Source of the DNA: [Flavobacterium] thermophilum
Lineage (GTDB): Bacteria > Bacillota > Bacilli > Bacillales > Anoxybacillaceae
DNA length: 64,000 nt
Assembly (NCBI GenBank): GCA_900450595.1
Contig: UGGS01000001.1
Coordinates: forward strand, 1,488,001-1,552,000
Direction: 5' to 3'
The notes below the pieces were generated by a model, which had not been told where the DNA came from, ran no database searches, and saw only the letters and a list, made by a program, of their open reading frames with translations. Each line of letters opens with the position of its first letter. The first letter of the stretch is position 1. Below are positions 8,451-16,798 of the stretch, piece by piece. Position numbers and translations under genes: made by a program.

Positions 8451-8904
8451 ATTTTTCTTCTTCGTGTTTTTGCTGGCAGCGATGGCAAATGCCGTGGAAC
8501 GTCAAGCGGTGGTCTTTAATTTTAAATTTCCATTCCCGCTCGACAATGGCTTCGACGTCTTCAAGCAAATCCTCTTGAATTTCCGCCACCGATCCGCATT
8601 CGAGGCAAACGAGATGGTGATGAAAATGGGCCGCCCCTTCCTTGCGGAGATCATAGCGCGACACCCCGTCCCCGAAGTTGATTTTATCGACAATTTTCAA
8701 CTCGGTGAGCAGCTCGAGCGTCCGATATACGGTCGCCAGTCCGATCTCTGGGGATTTTTCTTTCACGAGGAGGTAGACGTCTTCCGCGCTTAAATGGTCT
8801 TCTTCATGTTCAAGCAGGACTCTTACCGTCGCTTCCCGCTGCGGCGTCAGTTTATAGCCGGCTGAGTGCAGCTGCTTCTTAATTCGTTCCACACGATCTT
8901 CCAT
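8449..8904 (-). CDS. fur: Ferric uptake regulator family protein Fur
   Basis: A 151-residue metal-dependent repressor. The winged-helix DNA-binding domain is about residues 1-85 (KLTPQREATVRVLLE, EIGLATVYRTLELL). The dimerisation and metal domain contains the histidine cluster HFHHHLVCLECG and a C-terminal CHRCQ, which together form the structural zinc site. The start at 8904 is set by GGGAGG upstream; the longer frame adds an unconserved N-terminus. The yqzK-xerD neighbourhood is that of B. subtilis fur, distinguishing it from perR and zur. A PerR-box-like site lies upstream. Confidence 0.94.
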   Translation of the reverse strand: MEDRVERIKKQLHSAGYKLTPQREATVRVLLEHEEDHLSAEDVYLLVKEKSPEIGLATVYRTLELLTELKIVDKINFGDGVSRYDLRKEGAAHFHHHLVCLECGSVAEIQEDLLEDVEAIVEREWKFKIKDHRLTFHGICHRCQQKHEEEK

Positions 8905-8966
8905 GTTTTCATTCCTCCCTCGCCATTCACCTCCCATTATAACAAATGTGCGCGGGAAGGTTCAAA

Positions 8967-8981
8967 GTATAATTACTATCA
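8967..8981 (-). promoter_or_regulatory. PerR-box-like operator upstream of fur
   Basis: On the minus strand TGATAGTAATTATAC matches the Per box consensus TTATAATNATTATAA at 11 of 14 specified positions. B. subtilis fur is a known PerR target, which supports the assignment. Binding is inferred. Confidence 0.5.
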
Positions 8982-9001
8982 CAAAAAAACAACAATGATT
9001 A

Positions 9002-9664
9002 CTACATAATAATTATTATTAAATTAACGACCCATTTCACCACCTGTTTCATCAAGACCGGCGAAAGGTACGCTTCCACCGCCGAAGAGACAAGCAGCCC
9101 GAAGGCGGCCGCGGCCATCGCCGCGGCATAGCGCATCACCATCGGGAACACTGGCTCGTGCGGCCGTTTCATAAACTGATTGCGCACCATCCGCAAGGAA
9201 AACGATATCGACATCACGCCAATCACGATCATGAGCGGAATGACAAGCAAATTTTGCGGCATCACCGAAACAAATGACAATAAAAACCCTTTCCAGCCCA
9301 TTTGATTGACTAAAAAGCCGACGGTGAAGCCGACGACAATGCCTTTTAAAAACAGTAAAACCAAAATGACCGGCAGTCCGATGACGGAAATGCCAAGCAC
9401 CCACATCAGCGCGGTATATTTGACGTTGTGCATATAGCTTTGCCGGAACATATCATGGGCGCTTGCGATATTGTCTTTTGACACTTGTCCAAAAAATTGC
9501 GTCAAGTAATAGTACAAGTCTTGCTTTTGACTGAAACCGAGGCTGTTGACGACAATGGCGCCGAAAATGACGCCCATGAGAAACAGGACGATGACAAACA
9601 CGTACAGCGAAGCATGTTCACGCCAATGAACAGCGATAGCCGATTTCAGCGGATGGGTTCTCAT
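9002..9664 (-). CDS. spoIIM: Stage II sporulation protein M
   Basis: A 220-residue integral membrane protein with about five hydrophobic segments (near residues 20-42, 84-105, 107-125, 140-160 and 180-200). It matches SpoIIM, part of the SpoIIDMP complex that remodels septal peptidoglycan during engulfment and anchors SpoIIP. Typical features are the short cytoplasmic N-terminus and the SVMPQNLLVIPL segment. The start is supported by AGGAGG. It lies downstream of the nudF-endoQ block, as in Bacillus. It is strong evidence that the organism forms spores. Confidence 0.93.
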   Translation of the reverse strand: MRTHPLKSAIAVHWREHASLYVFVIVLFLMGVIFGAIVVNSLGFSQKQDLYYYLTQFFGQVSKDNIASAHDMFRQSYMHNVKYTALMWVLGISVIGLPVILVLLFLKGIVVGFTVGFLVNQMGWKGFLLSFVSVMPQNLLVIPLMIVIGVMSISFSLRMVRNQFMKRPHEPVFPMVMRYAAAMAAAAFGLLVSSAVEAYLSPVLMKQVVKWVVNLIIIIM

Positions 9665-9884
9665 CGTGCTTCGTCCTCCTACTTTGTCTCTTAGTAGATT
9701 GTATGTCCATCCGCTTTCGGTATGACTGTTTTTCTAAAAGGCTGGTGATGTAATAAAAAAGCAGCTCAACACCGACGTGTGACCAACTCCACGGGCGGCA
9801 CGCCGCCTCGGTCCATTGGCGCATGGCTGGGCCAAGCAGCACGCACGGGCATGATGATGAACGGCAGGAGCGCTGCCCGAGTGG
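9665..9884. other. Intergenic stretch between spoIIM and endoQ
   Basis: About 220 bases downstream of endoQ and upstream of spoIIM; the spoIIM promoter should lie here. No convincing gene, repeat or terminator was recognised. Confidence 0.3.
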
Positions 9885-11075
9885 TTACCCCTCCCGCACT
9901 TTCCCGTACCTCCCACCGCCCCCGGCCTCGATATAGAGCGCGCCGCTGCGGGCAAGGACGATCAGTTGGGCCAATTTTTCTCCGACCGTCTCCGCGATCT
10001 CTTCCTCCGACGCCTCATGAAGAACACGTATTTCCGTGCCAAAACGGGCGAGCAGTTTTTCATACGCTTTTGGACCAAGGCCGGGGATGAATTCAAGCGG
10101 CACTTGATAAATGTACGGCGGCCGTTTCGGCCCGCGTTCTGCCGTTTTCAGCTCCTCCAGCCGGTCAAACACGCCTTTCACGACCCGATGATGGCCGCAT
10201 GCCGCACAGCGGTCGACGTCCGGTGCAGCCGGCGCAAGGCAGCGCTCGCACACTGTCTGGTGATATTTTCCTAGTTTCGGATTTAAACCGTAGTTGGCGA
10301 CAATCACGCGCCCGTCTTCACCGCGCAGCGCTTTTTCAAACTCGGCAAACGTCGGGGAGGAAAGCCGCACTTCTTCATATTCGCGGGCGATTTTCCGCAG
10401 CGAATGGGCATCGGAATTCGTCAAGTACGGGTAGCGATGCAATTCGGCGATCTGGTCGGCCATCGCCGTGTCGGCGCTCAGCCCAAGTTCTACAGCATCA
10501 ATGAGATCCGGGTCGAACACCTCCGTCAAGCTGCGTTCGACGCCTCTTCCGTACAAACTTTTAAACGGGGTGAATGCATGCGCAGGGATGAACCAGCCGC
10601 CTCGCTCTTTCACTGTCTGTTGCAATTCGCGCCCTGAGGCGTGAAGGCGCTGCGTGCTGAGCGATACGTTTTTCACCCGCTCCCCAAGCCAGACAGAAAA
10701 CGCGCGCATGGCGGAAACGGTCGGCAAAAAGGCGAGCACATGGATCGGTCCATGGCAATGGTCGTCATATACTTCGATTTCACTGCCTAGCAAAAGCGTC
10801 ACCTTTCCGGCGCTGACGCCGCCCCCCTCATGTTCGCGCCAACCGTGCTTCTCCATTGCCCGCTCGAGCTCGTCCAGCACTTCGGGCACATGGCTGTCAA
10901 TAACACCGACGAGGTCGATCCCTTTCACCTCAGCCGCCTCATGCAAGATGTTCTCAAGCGTCAACGTCCGCGCCCCGGTAATTTTCACCGGGCGGCCCGA
11001 GGCGGTGCGGCCGATGTGAATATGTAAATCAGCATAATAACAGCCGAGGCCGCGCTCGTTTTTTTTATTCGGCAT
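9885..11075 (-). CDS. yqxK: Endonuclease Q family protein (YqxK, PHP domain)
   Basis: A 396-residue PHP-domain protein of the EndoQ/TIGR00375 family. EndoQ enzymes nick DNA 5' of deaminated bases (uracil, hypoxanthine), useful in a thermophile where cytosine deamination is fast. Residues 16-20 (DLHIH) begin the PHP metal site, and GSEIEVYDDHCHGPIHVL and LTNSDAHS supply further ligands. A CxxC...CxxC zinc site (CERCLAP, CAACGHH) and a C-terminal helix-hairpin-helix (FIPGLGPKAYEKLL) follow. The start is the ATG at 11075, inside the end of nudF (11-base overlap). The biochemical role is inferred from the family. Confidence 0.88.
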   Translation of the reverse strand: MPNKKNERGLGCYYADLHIHIGRTASGRPVKITGARTLTLENILHEAAEVKGIDLVGVIDSHVPEVLDELERAMEKHGWREHEGGGVSAGKVTLLLGSEIEVYDDHCHGPIHVLAFLPTVSAMRAFSVWLGERVKNVSLSTQRLHASGRELQQTVKERGGWFIPAHAFTPFKSLYGRGVERSLTEVFDPDLIDAVELGLSADTAMADQIAELHRYPYLTNSDAHSLRKIAREYEEVRLSSPTFAEFEKALRGEDGRVIVANYGLNPKLGKYHQTVCERCLAPAAPDVDRCAACGHHRVVKGVFDRLEELKTAERGPKRPPYIYQVPLEFIPGLGPKAYEKLLARFGTEIRVLHEASEEEIAETVGEKLAQLIVLARSGALYIEAGGGGRYGKVREG

Positions 11076-11625
11076 TTTGCTCCCCCAACGCGCGGCGCAG
11101 CTGCAAATATTGCAAAGCGTACGCCGTTTTGGCGTCATAAATTTCGCGTCGTTCCAGCATATGAAGCGCCTCCTCCAATGTCACTTCCAACAGCTCGACA
11201 AACTCATCTTCATCCAAATCGGCGCCGTCCTCCGCTTTTTCCAGCCCCTCGGCGACATACAAATGAATGAGCTCATCGGCAAACCCCGGGGACGTATAAA
11301 AAGAAATCAGATGGCGCATCGATTGGGCGCGGTAGCCCGTTTCCTCTTCCAGCTCGCGGTGTGCGGAAGCGAGCGGCTCTTCCCCATGTTCTAGCTTGCC
11401 CGCCGGAATCTCGACTAATGCGCGCTCGAGCGCTTTTCGATACTGGCGGACAAGAACGATTTTCCCATCCGGCAACAGCGGCAGCACCGCCACCGCGCCC
11501 GGGTGCTTGATCACCTCGCGCCGGCTTTTCTGCCCGTTTGGCAGCTCCACTTCCTCCACATACAACTCAATAATGCGGCCGCTGAACAGCTTCTCTTTGC
11601 GGATCGTTTTTTCATACAGCTCCAT
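11065..11625 (-). CDS. nudF: ADP-ribose pyrophosphatase (Nudix)
   Basis: A 186-residue Nudix hydrolase. The Nudix box is intact at residues 76-98: it opens GKLEHGEEP and closes with RELEEETGY, fitting GX5EX7REUXEEXGU. The YRKALERALVEIPAGK segment before the box is typical of ADP-ribose pyrophosphatases, which convert ADP-ribose to AMP and ribose-5-phosphate. The start at 11625 is favoured over the ATG at 11631 because GGGGAG is only two bases from the latter. It overlaps endoQ by 11 bases. B. subtilis nudF (yqkG) has the same neighbour. Confidence 0.92.
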   Translation of the reverse strand: MELYEKTIRKEKLFSGRIIELYVEEVELPNGQKSRREVIKHPGAVAVLPLLPDGKIVLVRQYRKALERALVEIPAGKLEHGEEPLASAHRELEEETGYRAQSMRHLISFYTSPGFADELIHLYVAEGLEKAEDGADLDEDEFVELLEVTLEEALHMLERREIYDAKTAYALQYLQLRRALGEQNAE

Positions 11626-11742
11626 GTTCATTCTCCCCTATCAAATTGGATCGATTCTTTTCCATTGTACTACATGTTTGGCCATTTTTTCGCTTCCGTT
11701 GTACAATGGACGTGTCATTGATCGCGAAAGGAGGCGCAAAAA

Positions 11743-12663
11743 ATGAACAAACGCCGCATCGGCACATCGGATTTGTATGTGAGCGAAATCGGCCTCGGCT
11801 GCATGTCGCTCGGCACGGATGAGCGCCATGCCATTTATCTCATCCATGAAGCGTTGGAGCGCGGCATCAACTACTTGGATACAGCCGATTTATACGACCG
11901 CGGCTTAAATGAGGAGTTTGTCGGCAAAGCGGTGAAAGGAAAACGCGGCCAAGTCATCATCGCGACAAAAGTCGGCAACCGTTGGCGGCCGGATGGCAGC
12001 GGCTGGGACTGGGATCCGTCAAAAGCCTATATCAAACAAGCGGTCAAAGAGAGCCTGCGCCGTCTGCAAACGGACTACATTGACTTATACCAGCTCCACG
12101 GCGGCACGATCGACGACCCGATCGATGAGACGATTGAAGCGTTCGAAGAGTTGAAGCAAGAAGGCGTCATCCGTTGGTACGGCATCTCCTCGATCCGCCC
12201 AAACGTCATTCGCGAATATGTGAAGCGCTCGAACATCGTCAGCGTCATGATGCAATACAGCTTGCTTGACCGCCGCCCGGAAGAATGGTTCCCGCTTCTT
12301 CGCGAACACAACATCAGCGTGATCGCCCGCGGCCCGGTCGCAAAAGGCTTGCTCACGAGCCGCCCGCTTGAGCAGGCGGGCAGCGCGGTGAAACAACACG
12401 GCTACCTCGATTATTCGTATGAAGAACTGCAGGCGCTCATCCCGAAGCTGAAGGAAAAAACGGCCGGACGCCGGTCCTTGACCGCGACCGCGCTGCAATT
12501 TTGCTTGTATGATCCGATCGTTGCCGCCGTCATCCCGGGCGCCAGCCGCCTTGAACAGCTTGAGGAAAACGTCGCCGCTGCGTCAGCCCCGCCGCTTGAC
12601 CGCACTGAATACGAATGGCTGAAACAAGCGACGAAACGCTCGGTGTACGACGTGCATCGGTGA
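11743..12663 (+). CDS. yqkF: Aldo/keto reductase YqkF
   Basis: A 306-residue NADPH-dependent oxidoreductase with a TIM-barrel fold. Catalytic tetrad residues are visible in NYLDTADLYDRG (Asp, Tyr), IIATKVG (Lys) and LYQLHGG (His). The C-terminal cofactor segment includes VIPGASRLEQLEENV. The physiological substrate is unknown. The start has GAAAGGAGG at good distance. It is transcribed divergently from nudF. Its stop codon coincides with the edge of an IS200/IS605 right end, so the 3' flank has been replaced without damaging the protein. Confidence 0.9.
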   Translation: MNKRRIGTSDLYVSEIGLGCMSLGTDERHAIYLIHEALERGINYLDTADLYDRGLNEEFVGKAVKGKRGQVIIATKVGNRWRPDGSGWDWDPSKAYIKQAVKESLRRLQTDYIDLYQLHGGTIDDPIDETIEAFEELKQEGVIRWYGISSIRPNVIREYVKRSNIVSVMMQYSLLDRRPEEWFPLLREHNISVIARGPVAKGLLTSRPLEQAGSAVKQHGYLDYSYEELQALIPKLKEKTAGRRSLTATALQFCLYDPIVAAVIPGASRLEQLEENVAAASAPPLDRTEYEWLKQATKRSVYDVHR

Positions 12664-12760
12664 ACTACCCCCACTTAATTTTCTAGCGAAAATTTGAAGT
12701 GGGGGCTTCCAAAGAAGTTTGACTGCTTCAAGCAATCCTTATTCTTTGAGGCGTGTCCAC
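12664..12760 (-). ncRNA. IS200/IS605 right end with probable TnpB guide-RNA (omega RNA) scaffold
   Basis: Downstream of the tnpB remnant on the minus strand there is a hairpin (12668-12705: CCCCCACTT/AAGTGGGGG) ending in GTAGTTCA at the yqkF stop. TnpB-associated guide RNAs overlap the 3' end of tnpB and the right end, so this segment is expected to hold the scaffold. The same terminal motif recurs near 58600. Expression is not shown, and the nuclease is broken. Confidence 0.5.
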
Positions 12761-13029
12761 TTCGCCGCTAGAGCATAAGACACTCAGGTCTACAGCTTTA
12801 CTTTTCTTTAAGATGTTTAATGCGCCATTGACATCAGCATTAATTAGTTTGCCAGACTTTGTTCGATACAAACCTCGCTTAATACGTTTGCCGCTGAACT
12901 TATATTCTTTTGGATTGTTGGCATTATATTCAGGAATCTCATCCCCGTCAAAAAAGCTGGCTTGAGACGTATATGACTCTTCCTGTTTGAAGAATTTAAT
13001 GCCGTAAAATTTACAAAGATACTCTAGTT
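12728..13029 (-). pseudogene. tnpB C-terminal fragment (IS200/IS605)
   Basis: Reading the minus strand from 13029 gives LEYLCKFYGIKFFKQEESYT, then ASFFDGDEIPEYN, FSGKRIKRGLYRTKSG, INADVNGALNILKK and DTPQRIRIA before a stop. This is the C-terminal part of a TnpB nuclease, including the third RuvC acidic residue (ADVNGA). It is interrupted at 13030 by an IS. The N-terminal part lies at 26448-27060 on the same strand. About 45 residues between the halves, including the RuvC-II glutamate region, are absent, so the gene is dead. Confidence 0.85.
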
Positions 13030-13091
13030 CTGTAGATGAGCATTTTTCATTACAATAATTTCCATGGTTAGAGAGACAAACAGGGTACCCC

Positions 13092-14279
13092 TTACGCGAT
13101 ACGGAGCTGTTTTTTGATCACATCAATGGGAATATCTTGCTTTGCAGCGTCATAAATGAACTCGACGACGCTGTGGTCTTTCCGCGACCGAAGAAGCTCC
13201 AGCCCGGTGGAGAGGTTTTGTCGGGATTCGGCGATGCTGTACACGCAGGCCAACAGCACCACCGCCCAATACCGTTTCACCGCCCGAATGTGGCGAACGC
13301 GGTATCCATCCAGCTTCAGTTGATCTTTCGCCTGCCGGAAAAAGCACTCGATCGTCCAGCGCTGGGCGTAGTAACGCAAGATGTCTTCGTCCCCGAGTTC
13401 CCGGTCGGTGCTCAAGATGCAATGAAGATGTTCCGGCGCCATCGGCTGATCCGCCTTCCAAGCCAGCAGCACCACCGCGTCATCGAGGCCATGGATGGCC
13501 CCCTCATAGCGATACACGCGATAACGCTCCTGCCCCACCGTGACGAGGCGGGTGTCTTTGGACTCGATATAGCGGGCAAACTGCTTGGCTTGGATGGCGA
13601 TGCCTTTCGGGTAGAGAATCCGGTTCGTCTTGAGCATCGCGATGACATGGAATCCCTGTTTCAGACAGGCTTCGATGAGCTTTTTGGACGGATACCACGA
13701 ATCCATGAGCACATACACCGGCTGAGCCCGCTTCACCTTGAGCGAGGAAAGCATCTCGATCGCCAGGTCGATCTTGCTTTTTCCCGCTTTCTTGTCATAC
13801 AGGCGGAACGCAAATGGGAACGCCTGCGTGAAGGTGTGCACCATCAGCCAAACGAGCGAATGCCCCCAGACCGATTGATGATCTTTATGCGAGTAGTGCC
13901 AGTCGCACCCTTGAATGGCGTGCGCAGCCCGTGACGAAGGCTTTGTTTTTTGGCAAATCGTATCATCAATCGAAACAAAAAGGGGTTGATTCTTCCGTTT
14001 GGCCAGTCGTTCGACCTGGGAAAGGATCCACTCTTGAAGCTTCCCAAGCAGCCTTTCCTCGTTCCAAGGGCTTTTCGTGAAAAAGTGACTGAGCGTCGTT
14101 CGATGATTCGGATGAAAGCTCCAGTAATGAATATCAGTCAATGTTCCCGAGAATCCCTTGGTGGTCAAGGCATCGACAATATGAATGAGATGCTTGATGA
14201 CCGGTTTGGAAAGCTGCAGCGTCAACCCCAGCGTGAAGAAAAACTTGTGGATTCCTTGGTGATGTGCTAATCTATTCAT
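13092..14279 (-). CDS. DDE transposase, IS4/IS701-like (copy 1)
   Basis: A 395-residue DDE transposase. Catalytic acids are read in SIDDTICQK (first Asp), LMDSWYPSKK (second Asp) and YAQRWTIECFFRQAKDQLKL (Glu within the Y-x2-R-...-E-x6-K signature). The N-terminal helical domain (residues 1-90) probably binds the ends. It is nearly identical to copies 2 and 3 (visible differences are Ala/Val in SRAAHAI and MA/LT before PEHL), indicating recent spread. The ribosome binding site is held in a hairpin. The exact IS family cannot be fixed without a search; IS4 and IS701 are the candidates. Confidence 0.9.
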   Translation of the reverse strand: MNRLAHHQGIHKFFFTLGLTLQLSKPVIKHLIHIVDALTTKGFSGTLTDIHYWSFHPNHRTTLSHFFTKSPWNEERLLGKLQEWILSQVERLAKRKNQPLFVSIDDTICQKTKPSSRAAHAIQGCDWHYSHKDHQSVWGHSLVWLMVHTFTQAFPFAFRLYDKKAGKSKIDLAIEMLSSLKVKRAQPVYVLMDSWYPSKKLIEACLKQGFHVIAMLKTNRILYPKGIAIQAKQFARYIESKDTRLVTVGQERYRVYRYEGAIHGLDDAVVLLAWKADQPMAPEHLHCILSTDRELGDEDILRYYAQRWTIECFFRQAKDQLKLDGYRVRHIRAVKRYWAVVLLACVYSIAESRQNLSTGLELLRSRKDHSVVEFIYDAAKQDIPIDVIKKQLRIA

Positions 14280-14352
14280 GAGACATGAACCTCCTTGTGT
14301 GAATGGGTTTTGAACACATCTATTTTACCCAAGGAGTCCGGTTCATGTCTCC
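14280..14352 (-). promoter_or_regulatory. Hairpin sequestering the transposase ribosome binding site
   Basis: GAGACATGAACCTCCTTG (touching the start codon and containing the AGGAGG complement) pairs with CAAGGAGTCCGGTTCATGTCTCC, an 18-bp stem with a small bulge. In a read-through transcript the AGGAGG would be buried, as known for IS10-type elements. The same structure is at 21481-21553 and, with changed sequence but kept pairing, at 26157-26229. Confidence 0.65.
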
Positions 14353-14358
14353 TTTTTT

Positions 14359-14528
14359 CCTGAATCCGTGACAGAAGTGTATCAAAAATGCTGGGAAACC
14401 CAATCGTGTCGAGACTTCGACTCCATTTCGAATGTTCACCTATTAGGTGAAGAACCCCGAGTGCAATATTTTGTTGATTGATCCAGTTTTCTTGGCAGCT
14501 TTGAACGCGTCTTTATCACGGATTCAGG
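14359..14528. mobile_element. MITE-like 170-bp segment nested in IS copy 1
   Basis: Bounded by 13-bp inverted repeats CCTGAATCCGTGA/TCACGGATTCAGG and flanked by T runs (6 T left, 5 T right). Copy 2 shows the uninterrupted site with one run of 6 T, so the segment is flanked by a 5-bp TTTTT duplication. It holds no ORF. A small internal hairpin (14435-14451, TTCACC/GGTGAA) is kept with a covarying pair in the version at 26233-26400. Confidence 0.7.
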
Positions 14529-14622
14529 TTTTTGTTTAGTTGTCAATTTATGTCAGTGAATTTGCTCATCTACAGACAAATACTAAAGTTAATATGTCAT
14601 TTTGACTCATTAGATAAACTCC

Positions 14623-15086
14623 TCACTTTTTAAAGTAGATTTTCAATATACTTAAACTATCATTAAGTATTGATAATGCTAATAAATTATTTATTCCTAA
14701 TATAAAAGAAATAAGTTTTATGATAAAAGGTACTTCTCCATCATCTACAGAGCCCATCGTTGAAATTAATAGAAGGATTAATATCAATATACTGTTTCGT
14801 ACAATGAGCAAAGAGTGTATATTGTTACCTTTCATTAAGCCGCCGCACCCACATGAAATTTCAGTATTGCCTCTTTTTATGTTAATCATTATTGCTAGTG
14901 AGTAAATTAATAGTAAAAGTATCGCCAAAAGTATACTTATGTTTTTTTGAAAGTTAATTAATAAAGAACAAGATATATATATTTCTGAAAAAACAGTGAA
15001 TATGTAAAAGATAAAAATATATTTTTGAGGTATGATACGATAATCAGCAATTTCTTTTAAATGTCGTTTAAATCCAACAATTTTAC
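14623..15086 (-). pseudogene. MauE-like membrane protein, 3' part (split by IS66 element)
   Basis: Minus-strand reading from 15086 continues the frame begun at 16771: KIVGFKRHLKEIADYRIIPQ, several hydrophobic helices, then GNTEISCGCGGLMKGNN and a hydrophobic C-terminus. The Cys-Gly-Cys-Gly-Gly motif and four-helix pattern fit the MauE/DoxX-like redox membrane family (MauE is needed for disulfide handling of methylamine dehydrogenase). The 8-bp duplication AATTTTAC shows that an ISBst12-like element split the gene. It originally followed the oppC-like gene directly. The actual role is unknown. Confidence 0.7.
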
Positions 15087-16699
15087 GTAACTATTCACCC
15101 CAGTGCTAGTGTATAAAAAAGCCCAGCACAAATAGGGCATTTCGGTCATAGAAAATGCCCTAGGTAGCGGAAAGAACTCGATCGATCGTTTCGCCTGCCA
15201 ACAGAAGACATAACGAATCCCACACGTTTTTTTCGTGTTTCGTCAGTGTGGAAACGATGCTTCTTGCGATGCAAAACGACTGCGCGAATGTTTCTTCGCG
15301 AAACGTACCCGAAATGTTCTCTTTGACTTTGACCATGCGAAGATCGCGTTCGGCTTGGTTGTTATCAAAGGGAACATGTACTTCACGTAAGAAACGCAGC
15401 GCTTCTTCCTTTCGTTTTTGAAGCCGTCGAACAAAAGCAAGTGCTTTTTTCGGAAGAGGCGTCATCGTTTCTAATCGGTGTTGTGCTCTTTCTAGGATGC
15501 GATCATACACTCGTTCCCACCGTCTCGCTTCTTCTTCGGAAAGTGCACCGTGATGGGCTTCGACGGCTTGCTTGGCGGCTAACAGAAACGTGGTCATGCG
15601 CATCGCCCACGTATGCCCTTGTTCGATGAATCCTTTTAACTCACGCAAATGATGGGCGTGACAAAGGGCATGGGTGGCATGTGTGTATTTCGGATATGTA
15701 CCGAACGCATCGTGCATCATCGTCCCTTCATATCGGGGAAGAATCCCGATATCATCGGTCGCTTTTTTTCCACGAGAAGCGTGAGGAGCCAAGTATGTAT
15801 ATCTCGATGTACACGCGACATGCACCCATGCGAGTTTCCCATTGATGCGCAAACTCGTTTCATCGACATGCAGGATGTTGGATTCAAGTAAGGCGTCTTC
15901 GATGATGTCCATATTTGATTCCAACGATTCGCGTCCTCGTTTCACCATATTGGCAAGAGTTCCCGTACTAATCGAGTGTTGATATAACGCTTCGATTGTA
16001 TCACTTAAACGCTTGTACGGGATCAATTGGATATGATGTAAATAAACAACGAGCGCCGTGAGCCGTGGACCGTATTGCACATGATTCGTGACATGGGATG
16101 GGAATTCGGCTTGTTGCACGCATCGACAATGTGGACACGATTTCACTTCACGTTCATGTTGTGTCACCTCGATCGCCACAGGAGGGACATCAAACACTTG
16201 ACGGATATCGACTTTGAACGGTTTGACGTCACGCAAAGAAGCTCCACATCCTTGACACGTATGCACACGGTGGACGACACGATGATGTGGATGTTCCACT
16301 TGACGGAGCGTCTTCCCCTCATGTCCCTCTTGCCCACCAGGCTTTTTGCCAGACGGCTCGCGGGAGGAACGCTTTTTCTCAAAACGGTCAGAAGATGGGG
16401 GCAAATGGCTATTGGAGCTGTTTTTTTTCGTGCGTGCTTCCAGCTCTTGAACACGGTACTTCAGTTGTTCATTTTCTTTGCGTAGCTGTTTGTTTTCTTT
16501 CAACAGTTGCTCAATGACTTGTTGCTGGTGAGTAATGAGCTGCTTTTGTTGTTGGACTTTGCCGATTAAGCTCTCAACTGTAAATACAGCTTGTTGTACC
16601 GTCAACATGTGATTCACCTCCTTGTCTATCAGTATTCACATCATAGACAAGGAAAGAAGAAAATATTCAGCTCACTTTATGATGTGGCTGAATAGTTAC
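15087..16699 (-). mobile_element. ISBst12-like IS66-family element, copy 1
   Basis: 1613 bp, terminal inverted repeats beginning GTAACTATTCA/TGAATAGTTAC, flanked by the 8-bp direct repeat AATTTTAC (15079-15086 and 16700-16707). A single transposase ORF, the 8-bp duplication and the length match the ISBst12 subgroup of IS66. It is inserted in the mauE-like gene. Confidence 0.93.
15160..16608 (-). CDS. IS66-family (ISBst12-like) transposase, copy 1
   Basis: A 482-residue transposase. The N-terminal coiled coil (about residues 10-60, Gln/Glu/Lys-rich) is followed by a Ser/Lys-rich linker containing NSSNSHLPPSSDRFEKK, typical of IS66 TnpC. A zinc-finger-like CQGCGAS..CPHCRCV segment comes next, then the DDE domain with LHVDETSLRI (Asp), HDAFGTYP (Asp) and PFDNNQAERDLRMVKVKEN (Glu). 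The start at 16608 follows AAGGAGGTGA; a GTG at 16617 overlaps the ribosome binding site. It is intact and probably active. The neighbouring copy differs by scattered substitutions and an altered coiled coil. Confidence 0.93.
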   Translation of the reverse strand: MLTVQQAVFTVESLIGKVQQQKQLITHQQQVIEQLLKENKQLRKENEQLKYRVQELEARTKKNSSNSHLPPSSDRFEKKRSSREPSGKKPGGQEGHEGKTLRQVEHPHHRVVHRVHTCQGCGASLRDVKPFKVDIRQVFDVPPVAIEVTQHEREVKSCPHCRCVQQAEFPSHVTNHVQYGPRLTALVVYLHHIQLIPYKRLSDTIEALYQHSISTGTLANMVKRGRESLESNMDIIEDALLESNILHVDETSLRINGKLAWVHVACTSRYTYLAPHASRGKKATDDIGILPRYEGTMMHDAFGTYPKYTHATHALCHAHHLRELKGFIEQGHTWAMRMTTFLLAAKQAVEAHHGALSEEEARRWERVYDRILERAQHRLETMTPLPKKALAFVRRLQKRKEEALRFLREVHVPFDNNQAERDLRMVKVKENISGTFREETFAQSFCIARSIVSTLTKHEKNVWDSLCLLLAGETIDRVLSAT

Positions 16700-16771
16700 A
16701 ATTTTACTAAATGATGTAGAAAGAAATAAAAGTCCGATAGCGTAAGAAAGGCTTAATTCTAGAATTTTCAT
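16700..16771 (-). pseudogene. MauE-like gene, 5' part
   Basis: ATG at 16771 with GAAGGTGA upstream encodes MKILELSLSYAIGLLFLSTS then FSKIV before the IS66 insertion. Joined across the 8-bp duplication it continues into the frame at 15086, restoring a MauE-like protein of roughly 170 residues. Removing the second IS66 copy places this start about 25 bases after the oppC-like stop. Confidence 0.7.
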
Positions 16772-16798
16772 TTATTTTCACCTTCAATTATTTATTTT

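Larger units (their letters stand above)
13030..14575 (-). mobile_element. IS4/IS701-like insertion sequence, copy 1
   Basis: 1546 bp bounded by the 13-bp perfect terminal inverted repeats CTGTAGATGAGCA/TGCTCATCTACAG. It contains one transposase gene and an extra 170-bp segment (14359-14528) that copy 2 lacks. No target-site duplication flanks it (left flank tnpB, right flank mauE-side DNA), suggesting a rearrangement after insertion. Near-identical copies lie at 20231-21601 and 24907-26447. Confidence 0.9.

Noticed and set aside
13137..13934. 265-codon frame antisense to the IS transposase, repeated in all three copies
   Set aside because: It repeats only because the IS repeats; no start signal and no protein-like pattern independent of the transposase frame.
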